In this document: in pieces, positions 51,982 through 60,659 of the stretch
Layout of the letters: each line of letters begins with the position of its first letter
Position numbering within the stretch: the stretch's first letter is position 1
From: Deltaproteobacteria bacterium
GTDB taxonomy: Bacteria > Desulfobacterota > Desulfobacteria > Desulfobacterales > SURF-15
Assembly: GCA_019309565.1 (NCBI GenBank)
Contig: JAFDFZ010000005.1
Span: 19,581-83,580 of the forward strand
Reading direction: 5' to 3'
Length of the DNA: 64,000 nucleotides
Notes under the pieces: generated by a model
What the model saw: the letters and a program-made list of their open reading frames with translations, nothing else
What the model was told of the DNA's origin: nothing
Database searches by the model: none
Program-made: the position numbers and the translations under genes

Positions 51982-52059
51982 ACGCCTGTGCCAGTGGAAG
52001 GCACCGCTGAGGGTCCTTTTTGTCCACAAAGAGTGCTTTTGGATTTTCTTTTGTAAAAA

Positions 52060-53040
52060 ATGAGCATCAACAACCTCTTATTAAGAGTACAGGATCTGAA
52101 GGTACGTTTCTATACCCTTCGTGGTGTCGTTCATGCGCTGGAAAGAGTGACATTTCATTTGAATCGACAGGAAACCCTGGGGATTGCAGGTGAGACAGGG
52201 TGTGGGAAATCGGTTACCGCCCGAGCAGTTTTGCGGCTTATCGATCCACCGGGCCGTATTGTAAGCGGCTCCATATTTTTCGAAGATAAAAATCTCCTTG
52301 AGCTTGATGAAGCGGCCATCCGAAAAATTCGGGGCAGCGAAATCTCAATGATTATGCAGGAGCCCAAGGTTTCTTTGAACCCAGTGATCCGGGTAGGGGA
52401 TCAGGTAGCTGAGACCTTGCTTGTTCACGATTCATCGCTTAATCGAAGGTCCGCCCGCAGACATGCAATTGACATGCTGGCCCAGCTGGGAATACCCGAT
52501 GCATCCAAGATGTCCCGCCGATTCCCTCATGAGTTAAGCGGCGGTATGTCTCAACGAATCATGATTGCCATGATGCTGGTAACACGGCCGAAGCTGCTCA
52601 TTGCCGATGAACCGACTTCCGCATTGGATGTTACCATCCAGGCGCAGATTCTTGAGCTTATGAAAGCACTGGTAAGAGAAATTAAAACCGCGGTTTTGAT
52701 GATTACCCATGACCTGGGGGTGATGGCCGAAACCTGTGACAGGGTTGCGGTCATGTATGCGGGAAATGTTGTGGAAATGGGTTCGGTTCGAGATGTTCTC
52801 AAAAACCCTCAACACCCCTATACGCAAAGCCTGCTGCGAACGGTGCCGGATAATGCAAACCCGGAGCAACCCTTATATTCGATTCGGGGAAATGTACCCA
52901 GTTTGCTGGAACCTCAGACAAACTGTGTATTTGCTCCCCGATGCGAGCACATAATGAGACGTTGTGAGCAGGAAATTCCACCCGTATACGATATTGACGA
53001 CCATCATCAGGCGGCCTGTTTCCTTGTTGAGAAGCAATAA
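52060..53040 (+). CDS. dppD: Dipeptide ABC transporter ATPase DppD
   Basis: ABC ATPase, 326 residues: Walker A GETGCGKSVTARAV, signature LSGGMSQRIMIAMML, Walker B LLIADEPTSALDV, and switch His in MITHDLGVMAE. The C-terminal oligopeptide-transporter domain has the cysteine set CVFAPRCEHIMRRCEQ...C, which in this family can hold an Fe-S cluster. It works with DppF as a heterodimer. Confidence 0.94.
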   Translation: MSINNLLLRVQDLKVRFYTLRGVVHALERVTFHLNRQETLGIAGETGCGKSVTARAVLRLIDPPGRIVSGSIFFEDKNLLELDEAAIRKIRGSEISMIMQEPKVSLNPVIRVGDQVAETLLVHDSSLNRRSARRHAIDMLAQLGIPDASKMSRRFPHELSGGMSQRIMIAMMLVTRPKLLIADEPTSALDVTIQAQILELMKALVREIKTAVLMITHDLGVMAETCDRVAVMYAGNVVEMGSVRDVLKNPQHPYTQSLLRTVPDNANPEQPLYSIRGNVPSLLEPQTNCVFAPRCEHIMRRCEQEIPPVYDIDDHHQAACFLVEKQ

Positions 53041-53051
53041 GAAAAAAATCG

Positions 53052-54068
53052 ATGCCATCAGCATATCAACAAACAGAGAACTCTTTGCTTAAAATTCAGG
53101 ACTTACACGTATACTTTCCCATTCGCGAAGGGGTGATGCGCCGGCACAGAGGTGCTGTCAAAGCGGTAAACGATGTATCAATTACATTGCAACGGGGTGA
53201 AGTCTTCGGGCTTGTGGGAGAATCGGGTTGCGGGAAAACCACTCTGGGACGTGCAATTGTCGGGCTTGCGCCTATAACCTCAGGGAATATTTTTTTCAAC
53301 GGTAAAAGTATCAAAAATCTAACCGGCCAGGAAGCCCGAAAACGTGCAAGACAAATTCAGCTCATCTTCCAGGATCCTCATTCTTCCCTGCATCCGCGCA
53401 AAACCGTCTGTGACATCGTCGGTGTGGGGCTCAAACTTCACAATCTGGCGCAAGGATACGAAGTGGATGAACAGGTACTGGCCATGCTCAAACGGGTGGG
53501 TTTCAGTGCAGAACACCTTTATCGTTTTGCCCATGAGTTCTCCGGCGGGCAAAGGCAGCGGATCGCGCTTGCACGGGCTCTTGTGCTCCACCCAGAATTG
53601 CTGATACTGGATGAACCCACATCTGCTTTGGATGTCTCGGTACAGGCGCAAATACTGAACCTTCTAAAGGAACTGCAACGAGAGTTTTATCTCACCTATA
53701 TGTTTATCTCCCATGATCTGGGGGTGGTCCGGTACATGAGTAACCGCATAGGCGTCATGTACCTGGGGCACATTGTAGAGCTGGGGGAGACCTTGGAAGT
53801 ATTTCAAAAACCTCAACATCCATATACGCGGGTGTTGCTGTCATCTTTACCATCGCTTGATCCGGATACACCGCCCCATCGCGTTGTTCTTGAGGGCGAT
53901 CCTCCGACTCCCATCAATCCGCCACCTGGCTGTCCGTTTGCTCCCCGATGCCCTGAAGCTAAAGACCTGTGTCGAAAAGACATTCCCGAGCTTCTCAACA
54001 GGGCTGGGAGTTCATCTCATCTTTCCGCCTGTCATTACCCTCATATAGACGAACCCTGTAGTTGTTAA
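53052..54068 (+). CDS. dppF: Dipeptide ABC transporter ATPase DppF
   Basis: Second ABC ATPase, 338 residues: Walker A GESGCGKTTLGRAI, signature FSGGQRQRIALARAL, Walker B LLILDEPTSALDV, HDLGVVRYMSNR, and the C-terminal cysteine set CPFAPRCPEAKDLC...C. It starts 11 bases after dppD and completes a full DppABCDF set. No terminator is obvious before the convergent nitroreductase gene. Confidence 0.94.
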   Translation: MPSAYQQTENSLLKIQDLHVYFPIREGVMRRHRGAVKAVNDVSITLQRGEVFGLVGESGCGKTTLGRAIVGLAPITSGNIFFNGKSIKNLTGQEARKRARQIQLIFQDPHSSLHPRKTVCDIVGVGLKLHNLAQGYEVDEQVLAMLKRVGFSAEHLYRFAHEFSGGQRQRIALARALVLHPELLILDEPTSALDVSVQAQILNLLKELQREFYLTYMFISHDLGVVRYMSNRIGVMYLGHIVELGETLEVFQKPQHPYTRVLLSSLPSLDPDTPPHRVVLEGDPPTPINPPPGCPFAPRCPEAKDLCRKDIPELLNRAGSSSHLSACHYPHIDEPCSC

Positions 54069-54119
54069 ATCAATACCCCAAATCTACCATTATGCAATGA
54101 AAAAGTCCCTCACCTAAGA

Positions 54120-54788
54120 TTAAATAAAGACAGCTACTTCATTGAAAGGCTTTTTTGTAATGTCGGGAACGACGGCGTCTGCGGAAGGGTAGCCGACCAC
54201 AAGGATCAGAAACGGTCTTTCATTTTTGGGTCGTGATAAAATTCGGTTCAAAAATCCCATCCTGGCCGGTGTGTAAGTAAGGCAGGCAAGGCCGGAATGA
54301 TGTATAGCGGTAATTAGAATTCCGGTTGCAATACCGACAGACTCGATTACATAATAATGTTTTCGCTTACCCCCGTCCGGCAGCAGGCTGTAGTATCTGG
54401 AAAAAACAACAATCAGATACGGCGCGGTTTCAAGGAAAGGCTTTTCGGGGCCGGTCCCCAGCGGTTTTAATTCCTTTACCCATTTCCTTGTTCCGTTTTG
54501 AGAGTAAAAAGCCTGCTCAACCTTTTCGGATGCCTCCCGGATCTTTCTTTTTACAGCAGGATCGGAAACAATAACAAAATACCAGGGCTGCATATTCGCC
54601 CCGCTGGGTGCTGTGGCGGCGGCCCGCAGACAATTTTCAATGATCGTGCGGTCAACGGGTCGATCCGAAAAATTACGCACCGATCGTCTTTTTTCCATTG
54701 CTTTGTAAAATTCATAAGAGCGCTGTTTCATCAGCTCTTGGGGGTATTGAGGGTAATCTGAAAGTAAAGAAAAGCGAGGCTTAACCAT
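54120..54788 (-). CDS. Nitroreductase-family flavoprotein, iodotyrosine-deiodinase-like
   Basis: A 222-residue FMN enzyme. The region from residue 20 (FYKAMEKRRSVRNFSDRPVD, AAATAPSGANMQPWYFVIVS, VKRKIREASEKVEQAFY) and WVKELKPLGTGPEKPFLETA closely resembles the iodotyrosine deiodinase subgroup, which dehalogenates halotyrosines in animals and some bacteria, rather than classical NfsA/NfsB nitroreductases. The lid region needed for halotyrosine binding (around residues 85-110) is present in length. The substrate here is unknown. Confidence 0.85.
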   Translation of the reverse strand: MVKPRFSLLSDYPQYPQELMKQRSYEFYKAMEKRRSVRNFSDRPVDRTIIENCLRAAATAPSGANMQPWYFVIVSDPAVKRKIREASEKVEQAFYSQNGTRKWVKELKPLGTGPEKPFLETAPYLIVVFSRYYSLLPDGGKRKHYYVIESVGIATGILITAIHHSGLACLTYTPARMGFLNRILSRPKNERPFLILVVGYPSADAVVPDITKKPFNEVAVFI

Positions 54789-54947
54789 TTATCACTCCTC
54801 CGGACATCTTAAAACTAATCGGAACTGTTCAACAAATGGCGACATCTGCCAGTCAGAGCTGAAAGAAAACGTCTTTGCTACCGCCGCCAGTCTTATTATC
54901 CCAGCCTCTGGCATCTTGATGCCGTCCCTTTTTCCCTGGTCAACGCC

Positions 54948-56009
54948 CTATTGACAGACGGGACATATTTTGCGGCATTCCGTGCAAAGGATGTGGAGGG
55001 CAGGGCAGCAGTAAATGTCGGCCGTGCTCGCTCCGCAGCCCTTGCATACGAGAGGGTCGATGGCTTTTACGATCGGGTTATAGATGAAAGAAAGGGTTTT
55101 ACGCGTTCCCGGCGCCGCCATGCTGTAAAGTATTTTCACCGCAGGAGTCGTGATAAAAAGGATCGCACAGGGAGCTATCCTGATCCTGATGCTGTATTTC
55201 TTGAACAGGTCATCCTTTTTTCTTTTCAATTCACGGGGAAGCAGTGCTATTTTCTCTTTCCGGTCCTGGATGAGTTCATCAGAGAGTCCCTGCCGCTTGA
55301 GGTTTGACCTCATCTCCTTTTCAAGAGCCCTGTAGTATTCCTCCAGATGACCTGCATCTCTCCTGAAACGCCGGGCCATGCTTTCCCTGAAAGGGACGAT
55401 CTGCTTCATAATGATCTCCCTTGATCGCTTCTGGACCTGTTTCAGAATTTGGTGAAAGCGTTTTTCGTCATGCAGGATTTGCGCGGCTGTTCTGAAGACC
55501 TTGTCCACCGAAGAGAGCATGTCGGCCAGGTGCGGAATAAACGCCCCTGTTTCATGGTTGAAGCCCAGGTGGATCAAGCCCTCCTTCTGTTCGTCACTCT
55601 GGGCCGTATAGCGGCAGGTAAGCAGAAGGTAATCCGTTCTAACCTTTGCGGAAGACTGAAATCGTACCGATAGGTCGTGAAAATGGAATTGTTCCCTGAT
55701 CAACCGATCGAATCCGTCGCTTTTTATATACTCAAACCTAAGCGCACAGGACAGCAAAGGAGTTTCGGCGCTGGCAGCTTCGATCATCTTCTCTATAAGC
55801 GTCGAGCCGTAATGGATGGAATAAGTGTCAGTCGTTTCATCCCCGGAATCGCTCTTGATCCGGAAATATTCGGGCACCTCCAGCAATTCGGATAATTCCT
55901 CCGGGAGCACGGCCTCCAGTTCACCGTTTTTGCCCTCCAAAATTGCCCCCCTGGATCCAAGGAAACGGGCGGCAAACCGCATCAGTTCATTTTCCGGATC
56001 AGAGTTCAT
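54948..56009 (-). CDS. Hypothetical partner of the SNF2 helicase, with C-terminal zinc ribbon
   Basis: No known family recognised. The 353 residues comprise an N-terminal mixed alpha/beta region (1-170), a long charged helical or coiled-coil region (about 180-290, FHQILKQVQKRSREIIMKQI; LKRQGLSDELIQDRKEKIAL), a hydrophobic segment near 295 (APCAILFITTPAVKILYSMA), and a C-terminal zinc-ribbon/RING-like end with CKGCG...CCPALHILCTECRKICPVC. Its ATG overlaps the helicase gene by 11 bases (55999-56009) and has GGAG 6 bases before, so the two proteins are translationally coupled and probably act together. Their target is unknown. Confidence 0.75.
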   Translation of the reverse strand: MNSDPENELMRFAARFLGSRGAILEGKNGELEAVLPEELSELLEVPEYFRIKSDSGDETTDTYSIHYGSTLIEKMIEAASAETPLLSCALRFEYIKSDGFDRLIREQFHFHDLSVRFQSSAKVRTDYLLLTCRYTAQSDEQKEGLIHLGFNHETGAFIPHLADMLSSVDKVFRTAAQILHDEKRFHQILKQVQKRSREIIMKQIVPFRESMARRFRRDAGHLEEYYRALEKEMRSNLKRQGLSDELIQDRKEKIALLPRELKRKKDDLFKKYSIRIRIAPCAILFITTPAVKILYSMAAPGTRKTLSFIYNPIVKAIDPLVCKGCGASTADIYCCPALHILCTECRKICPVCQ

Positions 56010-58350
56010 AGTCCTCTCCAAAAAGCTTTTCATCCAGTGATTTTGTTTTTTCATAGCTGGTCTTGGCCCTTTTCAGCCGGGTCCCCAGCCTGTCAAAAGC
56101 CTTCTTCCTGTCCCCTCCTGGTCCTGAAGAGACCCATATTTCATAGATCGTGTCTGAAAAGTCACGCTCCCCCTCAATCCGACCCAGAATCATATCGATT
56201 TCTCCGATCACCATCTCGAACATGTTGATTTTTTTGTCCAGCAAATCAAGGATGTAATCCTCGATGCTCCCCGCGGCGCACAGGTTTTCTATGAGCACCT
56301 CCTTTTCCTGTCCGATCCGGTGAAGACGTCCGATCCGCTGCTCGATCTTCATGGGGTTCCAGGGGAGATCATAATTGATCATCCTGTGGCAGAACTGAAG
56401 ATTCCGGCCCTCCCCACCTATTTCAGTGGTCAACAGGATGTCCTTTTCCTCCCTGAAAAGCCTGATCTGTTCCTCTTTCATCCGGTTGTCCAGGCCGCCG
56501 TGAAAAAGGGCATGGGGTATCTCATGCTGGGCCAGAAATTCGGACACATGTTGGAGGGTGCCGAGATACTTGACAAAGATAATCTTCTTGACAGCGGATT
56601 GGTTGATTATTTCAAGAAGTCTTGTGTTTTTGCTGCTCTTATCAAGGCTTCGGCACATGTCATGGATCACCCGAATCTCCCTTTCAAAGGCAAGGAGCGG
56701 TGCCCGTTTGTCAAGCACTCTTTCCAGAGTTAGGCTGACAGCGCGCGGGGAAGAGCCGGCTTCTTCAAGGAGGGTTTTAAGCAGCAGCCTTTGGCCATGG
56801 CCGTTGGCTGCCGCGATATCTTTCACCAGGGCCGAGATCCTTTCGTAGAGCTCAAGTTCCAATGGCAGCGGAGTCACCCGAATTGTCCGGGCAAATCGGG
56901 GTGGAATATCCAACCGGGCCACTGCCCGGGTATTGCGGATCATAACCTGGCCGAGGAGTTCCCTGAGCCTTTCCCGGTTTCTTGGATCCGTCGGGTCGCC
57001 CCGGGTCATGAACTGCTGGCGAAAATCGGAAGCTGTTTTTAACTGGCCCGGCTTAAGCAGGGTAACCAGGTTGTATATTTCTATCAGGTTGTTTTCCACC
57101 GGTGTGGCGGTTAACAAAAGCAGGAATCGCTTTTTAAGGGCATTGACAAGTTTCCAGTTGAGGGTGTTGCGGTTTTTAAGATGGTGCGCCTCATCCACGA
57201 TCACCATGTCGTATTCCCTTTCGGTCACAAACGGAAAATTTCTCTTTGATTTGGCGATGTTGATGGACGCAAGGACAAACGGCTTTTTCCAGAAATCGGC
57301 TTGCTCTGTGCGGTAATCAGGGTCATTTGTTGAGGGAAATTCAAGGTCGAATTTGCTGCGCAGCTCCTCCTGCCATTGACTCACAAGCGGTGTGGGGGTC
57401 AATATCAGGGCGCTTTTCACCATGCCGCGCTGGATATATTCCTTGAGCGCCATGAGCGCTTCTATGGTTTTGCCAAGACCCACCTCGTCGGCAAGGAGCG
57501 CCCTTCCTCTGAAGCCTTTCAGGATCTTCCGGACCGTCTCCTCCTGGTACCAGAAGGACCGAACCTCTCTCAGCGAATGGAGAGAGATGAGATTTTCGAA
57601 GGTCTCCCTGAACCGGACTTTCTGCGCCTCCAGAGCCAGTTCATATCGCTCTGGCGACGCGAAGCTCCCCTTTAGGAATGCATTTTCAAACACCTGCGCA
57701 TTCAGCTCAACGGATATATCTATCTGCGGAAGATTGGCACCTGTTAAGGATGTAGGGGAAAAAACAGCATCAGAAGGTTTTGCCGCCGGGGGCCCTTCCT
57801 TTTCCCCTTTCCGTTCAAGCGGATAGGGGTGTTCTTTTTTCTGCCTGTTAACCCTGGTATTTTCAGCGGCTTCGATTTGAAACTGGCAGTACTTTTGCTC
57901 CCGGATGAGAGATGCCCTGAGGGTTCTTTTATTGCGGACTTTCATTTCGGAAATAAGCGGAAGTGTCTTTTTTATGAGCTCCAGGGCCTGTTCGTACTTT
58001 TTGTCCATACTCAGAAGAATGCACAGGTCCGGCATCATTTCAACGGGCAACAGATCCATGAAATACAGCTTGAGAAGAGCTTTCAGCTCCACATCCGGTC
58101 TTTCCATCTCATGTGCGAGGCTGGCCAGAGTCCTTAAGAAATCCTCATTGGTCGGATCCAGTCTCAAGGCTCTTTTCATAAAATTGAGGGCCTTGTCCAC
58201 GTTTCCCTTATTCCAATGCCATGTTGCTTCATAAAAAAGAAAATCCGCCTTTTCCCTTTTTGCGGCATGATCCAGTTTCCTGCGGCGCTCTTTGAGCTTT
58301 TTATCTCTCTTGGTGTTTCTTTTCTGTTTTTTGGTTTTCATGGAGGTCAT
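55999..58350 (-). CDS. TPR-SNF2-family helicase
   Basis: A 783-residue protein. The basic N-terminus (TKKQKRNTKRDKKLKERRRK) is followed by a TPR-like region (about 35-160, ATWHWNKGNVDKALNFMKRA), a linker, and an SNF2/RapA-type superfamily 2 helicase: motif I LLADEVGLGKTIEAL (about residue 290), Ia LILTPTPLVSQW, II VIVDEAHHLKNR (about 385), III LLLLTATPVENN, and VI EQRIGRLHRIGQ (about 670). DNA translocases of this class remodel or clear protein from DNA or RNA polymerase. A TPR front and a coupled zinc-ribbon partner are unusual. The start is uncertain (ATG 58350 or 58341). Mobile-element remnants begin 360 bases upstream. Confidence 0.88.
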   Translation of the reverse strand: MTSMKTKKQKRNTKRDKKLKERRRKLDHAAKREKADFLFYEATWHWNKGNVDKALNFMKRALRLDPTNEDFLRTLASLAHEMERPDVELKALLKLYFMDLLPVEMMPDLCILLSMDKKYEQALELIKKTLPLISEMKVRNKRTLRASLIREQKYCQFQIEAAENTRVNRQKKEHPYPLERKGEKEGPPAAKPSDAVFSPTSLTGANLPQIDISVELNAQVFENAFLKGSFASPERYELALEAQKVRFRETFENLISLHSLREVRSFWYQEETVRKILKGFRGRALLADEVGLGKTIEALMALKEYIQRGMVKSALILTPTPLVSQWQEELRSKFDLEFPSTNDPDYRTEQADFWKKPFVLASINIAKSKRNFPFVTEREYDMVIVDEAHHLKNRNTLNWKLVNALKKRFLLLLTATPVENNLIEIYNLVTLLKPGQLKTASDFRQQFMTRGDPTDPRNRERLRELLGQVMIRNTRAVARLDIPPRFARTIRVTPLPLELELYERISALVKDIAAANGHGQRLLLKTLLEEAGSSPRAVSLTLERVLDKRAPLLAFEREIRVIHDMCRSLDKSSKNTRLLEIINQSAVKKIIFVKYLGTLQHVSEFLAQHEIPHALFHGGLDNRMKEEQIRLFREEKDILLTTEIGGEGRNLQFCHRMINYDLPWNPMKIEQRIGRLHRIGQEKEVLIENLCAAGSIEDYILDLLDKKINMFEMVIGEIDMILGRIEGERDFSDTIYEIWVSSGPGGDRKKAFDRLGTRLKRAKTSYEKTKSLDEKLFGEDYEL

Positions 58351-58705
58351 GGGATAATCGCAGCAGATCAGCAACGAGCAAGTGGGCAGGCTTTCTTGTC
58401 TGTACGCGCTGTCGGCAGTGCCGACTGATTAGCTGTTTTCCTTTGCTCTTAATTTCCTCAACCCATGCTTGATACTTTGGGGATAATTGTTTTTACTTTG
58501 CCATGTTTCTTTGTATTTTTCCTGAAATCCAACGTTGCTCTTAAGCATGTGCGGCTTTTTGTGATCCGCTGGCAGTTTTTTTCTACGCCCGGCATGGACG
58601 TGAACTTATGGGATGTAAATACCCTATGTGTAAATCACATGGTATTGTATAATCAACAAAAAAATGAGCTGAAAAGCAAGTCTTTCACGGCACGGTAAAT
58701 TTGTT
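58351..58705. other. Gap upstream of the helicase gene
   Basis: I see no gene or strong structure. The T-rich frames here lack ribosome-binding sites. It should contain the minus-strand promoter of the helicase pair. Confidence 0.4.
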
Positions 58706-59032
58706 CTAATTTTCAAAGGCACCCACGCGCAAGTTTTCAGTCATAAGCAGATAGTCAAAGACCGAGCGCACATTTAGGGTGAGCTGTCACATTTTTTGCG
58801 CCACACTGCGTACCCCTTTGGATTTAATGATGCTAATGGCCAAGCGACGTAAGCGCGTGATATTTTCCGGGCCATGGCCGGGTGCGTATCCGGCTGCGGT
58901 CTTCGTGATAGTTCCAATCGATAATGTAATGGTAGCTGTTTTCGATGCTCCAGTGACCACCGTTGGTGGTCAGCACGCGTTGTAGCTGTTTTCGATGCTC
59001 CAGTGACCACCGTTGGTGGTCAGCACGCGTTG
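58706..59032 (-). pseudogene. ISAs1-family transposase, 3' remnant
   Basis: Minus-strand translation gives the C-terminal part of an ISAs1-type DDE transposase: HWSIENSYHYIIDWNYHEDR, then SRIRT, a 1-base frameshift (extra C), then GHGPENITRLRRLAISIIKS, an in-frame TGA after VAQKM, and LTLNVRSVFDYLLMTENLRV ending in a stop at 58706. The N-terminal two-thirds is missing; the cut coincides with the REP-like repeat before the RAYT gene. A 50-bp tandem duplication covers its 5' end. Confidence 0.8.
58933..59032. repeat. 50-bp tandem duplication
   Basis: Identical copies at 58933-58982 and 58983-59032, each containing the hairpin GACCACC-GTT-GGTGGTC. It lies inside the ISAs1 remnant and would encode a repeated stretch of transposase. 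Confidence 0.95.
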
Positions 59033-59050
59033 AGGCCTGGGACGTAAATA

Positions 59051-60139
59051 GGGGACGTATTAAACTATTAAACTTGATTGAAGTTTAAGCATACGCTATT
59101 TGATTTTTATGCCGAGAAAATCTCGAATAGATGCCCCAGGAGCCCTTCATCATATCATTGCCAGAGCAATTGATAGGAGGAAAATATTTCAAACCGATGA
59201 GGACAGGGACAATTTTCTAAGCCGACTCGGTGATATCCTTAAAGAGACGAAAACAGAATGCTATGCTTGGGCGCTGATACCCAACCATTTTCATCTACTG
59301 CTAAGAACCAGCAACGTGTCCATCTCCACGGTCATGAGACGGCTTTTGACCGGCTATGCGATCTGGTATAACCGCAGACACCGAAGGTTCGGGCATCTAT
59401 TTCAGAACCGTTACAAGTCTATATTATGCCAGCAGGACGTTTACTTATTGGAACTGGTCCGTTACATCCACCTAAATCCGTTGCGAGCCGGACTTGTGGC
59501 CGATTTAAGGTCACTTGACAGCTATCCTTACAGCGGCCACAGCGTTTTGATGGCAAAGGTCAAATATGAATGGCAGAATACGGATAAGATTTTAAAGCTT
59601 TTCGGTGAAAAAACCATAATTGCTAGGCATGCTTACAGGGAATATGTAAACAAAGGAATTGAGCAAGGAAAACGATCGGACCTTACAGGAGGGGGTCTTG
59701 TTCGCAGCGTGGGAGGATGGACTGCTTTAAAAGCACTTCGAGCGGCAAAGGTTTTTGAGAAAGCTGATGAACGGATTTTGGGAGATGGGGAGTTTGTTGA
59801 AAGCGTACTTAAAGCAGCTAACGAAGCAATGGAAAGGAAATATGATTTGCAGGCACGTGGTTTTACATTATCCAAGGTTGCGAGCAGAGTAGCCGAAGTT
59901 ATGGGGATTGAGCAACAGACAGTTTGGGCTGCCGGCAGGCATCGGGATGCTGTTCAGGCCCGAAGCCTTCTGTGCTATTGGGCGGTAAGAGAGCTGGGTA
60001 TCCCGATGATATCGCTTTCCCGACGACTGGATCTATCGGTAACAGCTATTGCCAAAGCTGTAATACGGGGTGAGAAGCTTGCAAACGTAAAAAAATATTC
60101 GTTAATTGATAAATAAGTTTATAAGTTTAATACGTCCCT
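59051..60139 (+). mobile_element. RAYT element bounded by inverted REP-like ends
   Basis: The left end (59051-59075, beginning GGGGACGTATTAAAC) and right end (60115-60139, ending TTTAATACGTCCCT) are inverted copies with about 22 of 25 matches and flank the tyrosine transposase gene. A third copy in the right-end orientation lies at 60629-60653. Confidence 0.65.
59109..60116 (+). CDS. REP-associated tyrosine transposase (Y1/HUH) with DnaA-like C-terminus
   Basis: A 335-residue transposase. The Y1_Tnp domain covers residues 1-140: MPRKSRIDAPGALHHIIARA, the HUH metal motif in ALIPNHFHLLLR, and GHLFQNRYKSILCQQDVYLL with the tyrosine nucleophile region YLLELVRYIHLNPLRAGLV. The C-terminal 100 residues (SKVASRVAEVMGIEQQTVWA, DAVQARSLLCYWAVRELGIP) resemble DnaA domain IV, as in a subgroup of these proteins. 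It is intact, with no frameshift. Start ATG 59109. RAYTs are usually single-copy and move or maintain REP sequences, which fits the repeats around it. Confidence 0.88.
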   Translation: MPRKSRIDAPGALHHIIARAIDRRKIFQTDEDRDNFLSRLGDILKETKTECYAWALIPNHFHLLLRTSNVSISTVMRRLLTGYAIWYNRRHRRFGHLFQNRYKSILCQQDVYLLELVRYIHLNPLRAGLVADLRSLDSYPYSGHSVLMAKVKYEWQNTDKILKLFGEKTIIARHAYREYVNKGIEQGKRSDLTGGGLVRSVGGWTALKALRAAKVFEKADERILGDGEFVESVLKAANEAMERKYDLQARGFTLSKVASRVAEVMGIEQQTVWAAGRHRDAVQARSLLCYWAVRELGIPMISLSRRLDLSVTAIAKAVIRGEKLANVKKYSLIDK

Positions 60140-60659
60140 TAAATCCCATACACAATAGAAATGTAAGTGTCAATGTAAATGTTTATGTATATATCTTAAT
60201 CAACCTCTTGATTGTGCCCTCATCATCGCAAAACAAAACGTTTTAATTTTTTCGGTACCATGAACCAAAAAAAGTTACAGTGTGACCGAATCTGTCACAC
60301 GTGGCTGAATTGTCGCATCCCATCAGAAATGAGACCGGCATTCCACCTGAAATGATATTGAATCTCGAGAATGATGTCACATCTTGTATATGTATGAGGT
60401 CACGAGACCGATATCTAACAACCTGAAAGTAGGACGTTCAGCCACAGTAGGAACGCAGGTCATCCGGCACCACTAGGTCGCCAGAGGCGGTCACCCGCCT
60501 CCAGCTCCCGCAGAAAGTAGCATGCTGGATTCCCTCTCAGCGGACCACCATTGCCAGGTTGCCCCATCATTCCAATTATTTTCTTCTGCCCGGAGGCCAT
60601 TTGGGACGAAACCTCTATGTTCCAAAATAAGTTTATAAGTTGAATACGTCCCCTAGATC
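60117..60659. other. Gene-free stretch between RAYT and EamA genes
   Basis: It includes the RAYT right end (60115-60139), an inverted repeat GTGTGAC/GTCACAC (60280-60286 with 60294-60300), and a third REP-like copy (60629-60653). A 46-codon minus-strand frame (MASGQKKIIGMMGQPGNG...) runs about 60461-60600; I cannot support it as a gene. The rest is unexplained. Confidence 0.4.
60629..60653. repeat. REP-like sequence, third copy
   Basis: It reads AAGTTTATAAGTTGAATACG followed by TCCCCT, one substitution from the RAYT right end over the shared core and in the same orientation. It ends 7 bases before the stop of the EamA gene, so it may also serve in its 3' region. Confidence 0.75.

Noticed and set aside
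58465..58698. 77-codon plus-strand frame upstream of the helicase
   Set aside because: No ribosome-binding site and composition typical of random AT-rich DNA.
60461..60600. 46-codon minus-strand frame in the RAYT-EamA gap
   Set aside because: Has a plausible but distant GAGG site; Gly/Pro-rich with no recognisable family, so not supported as a gene.
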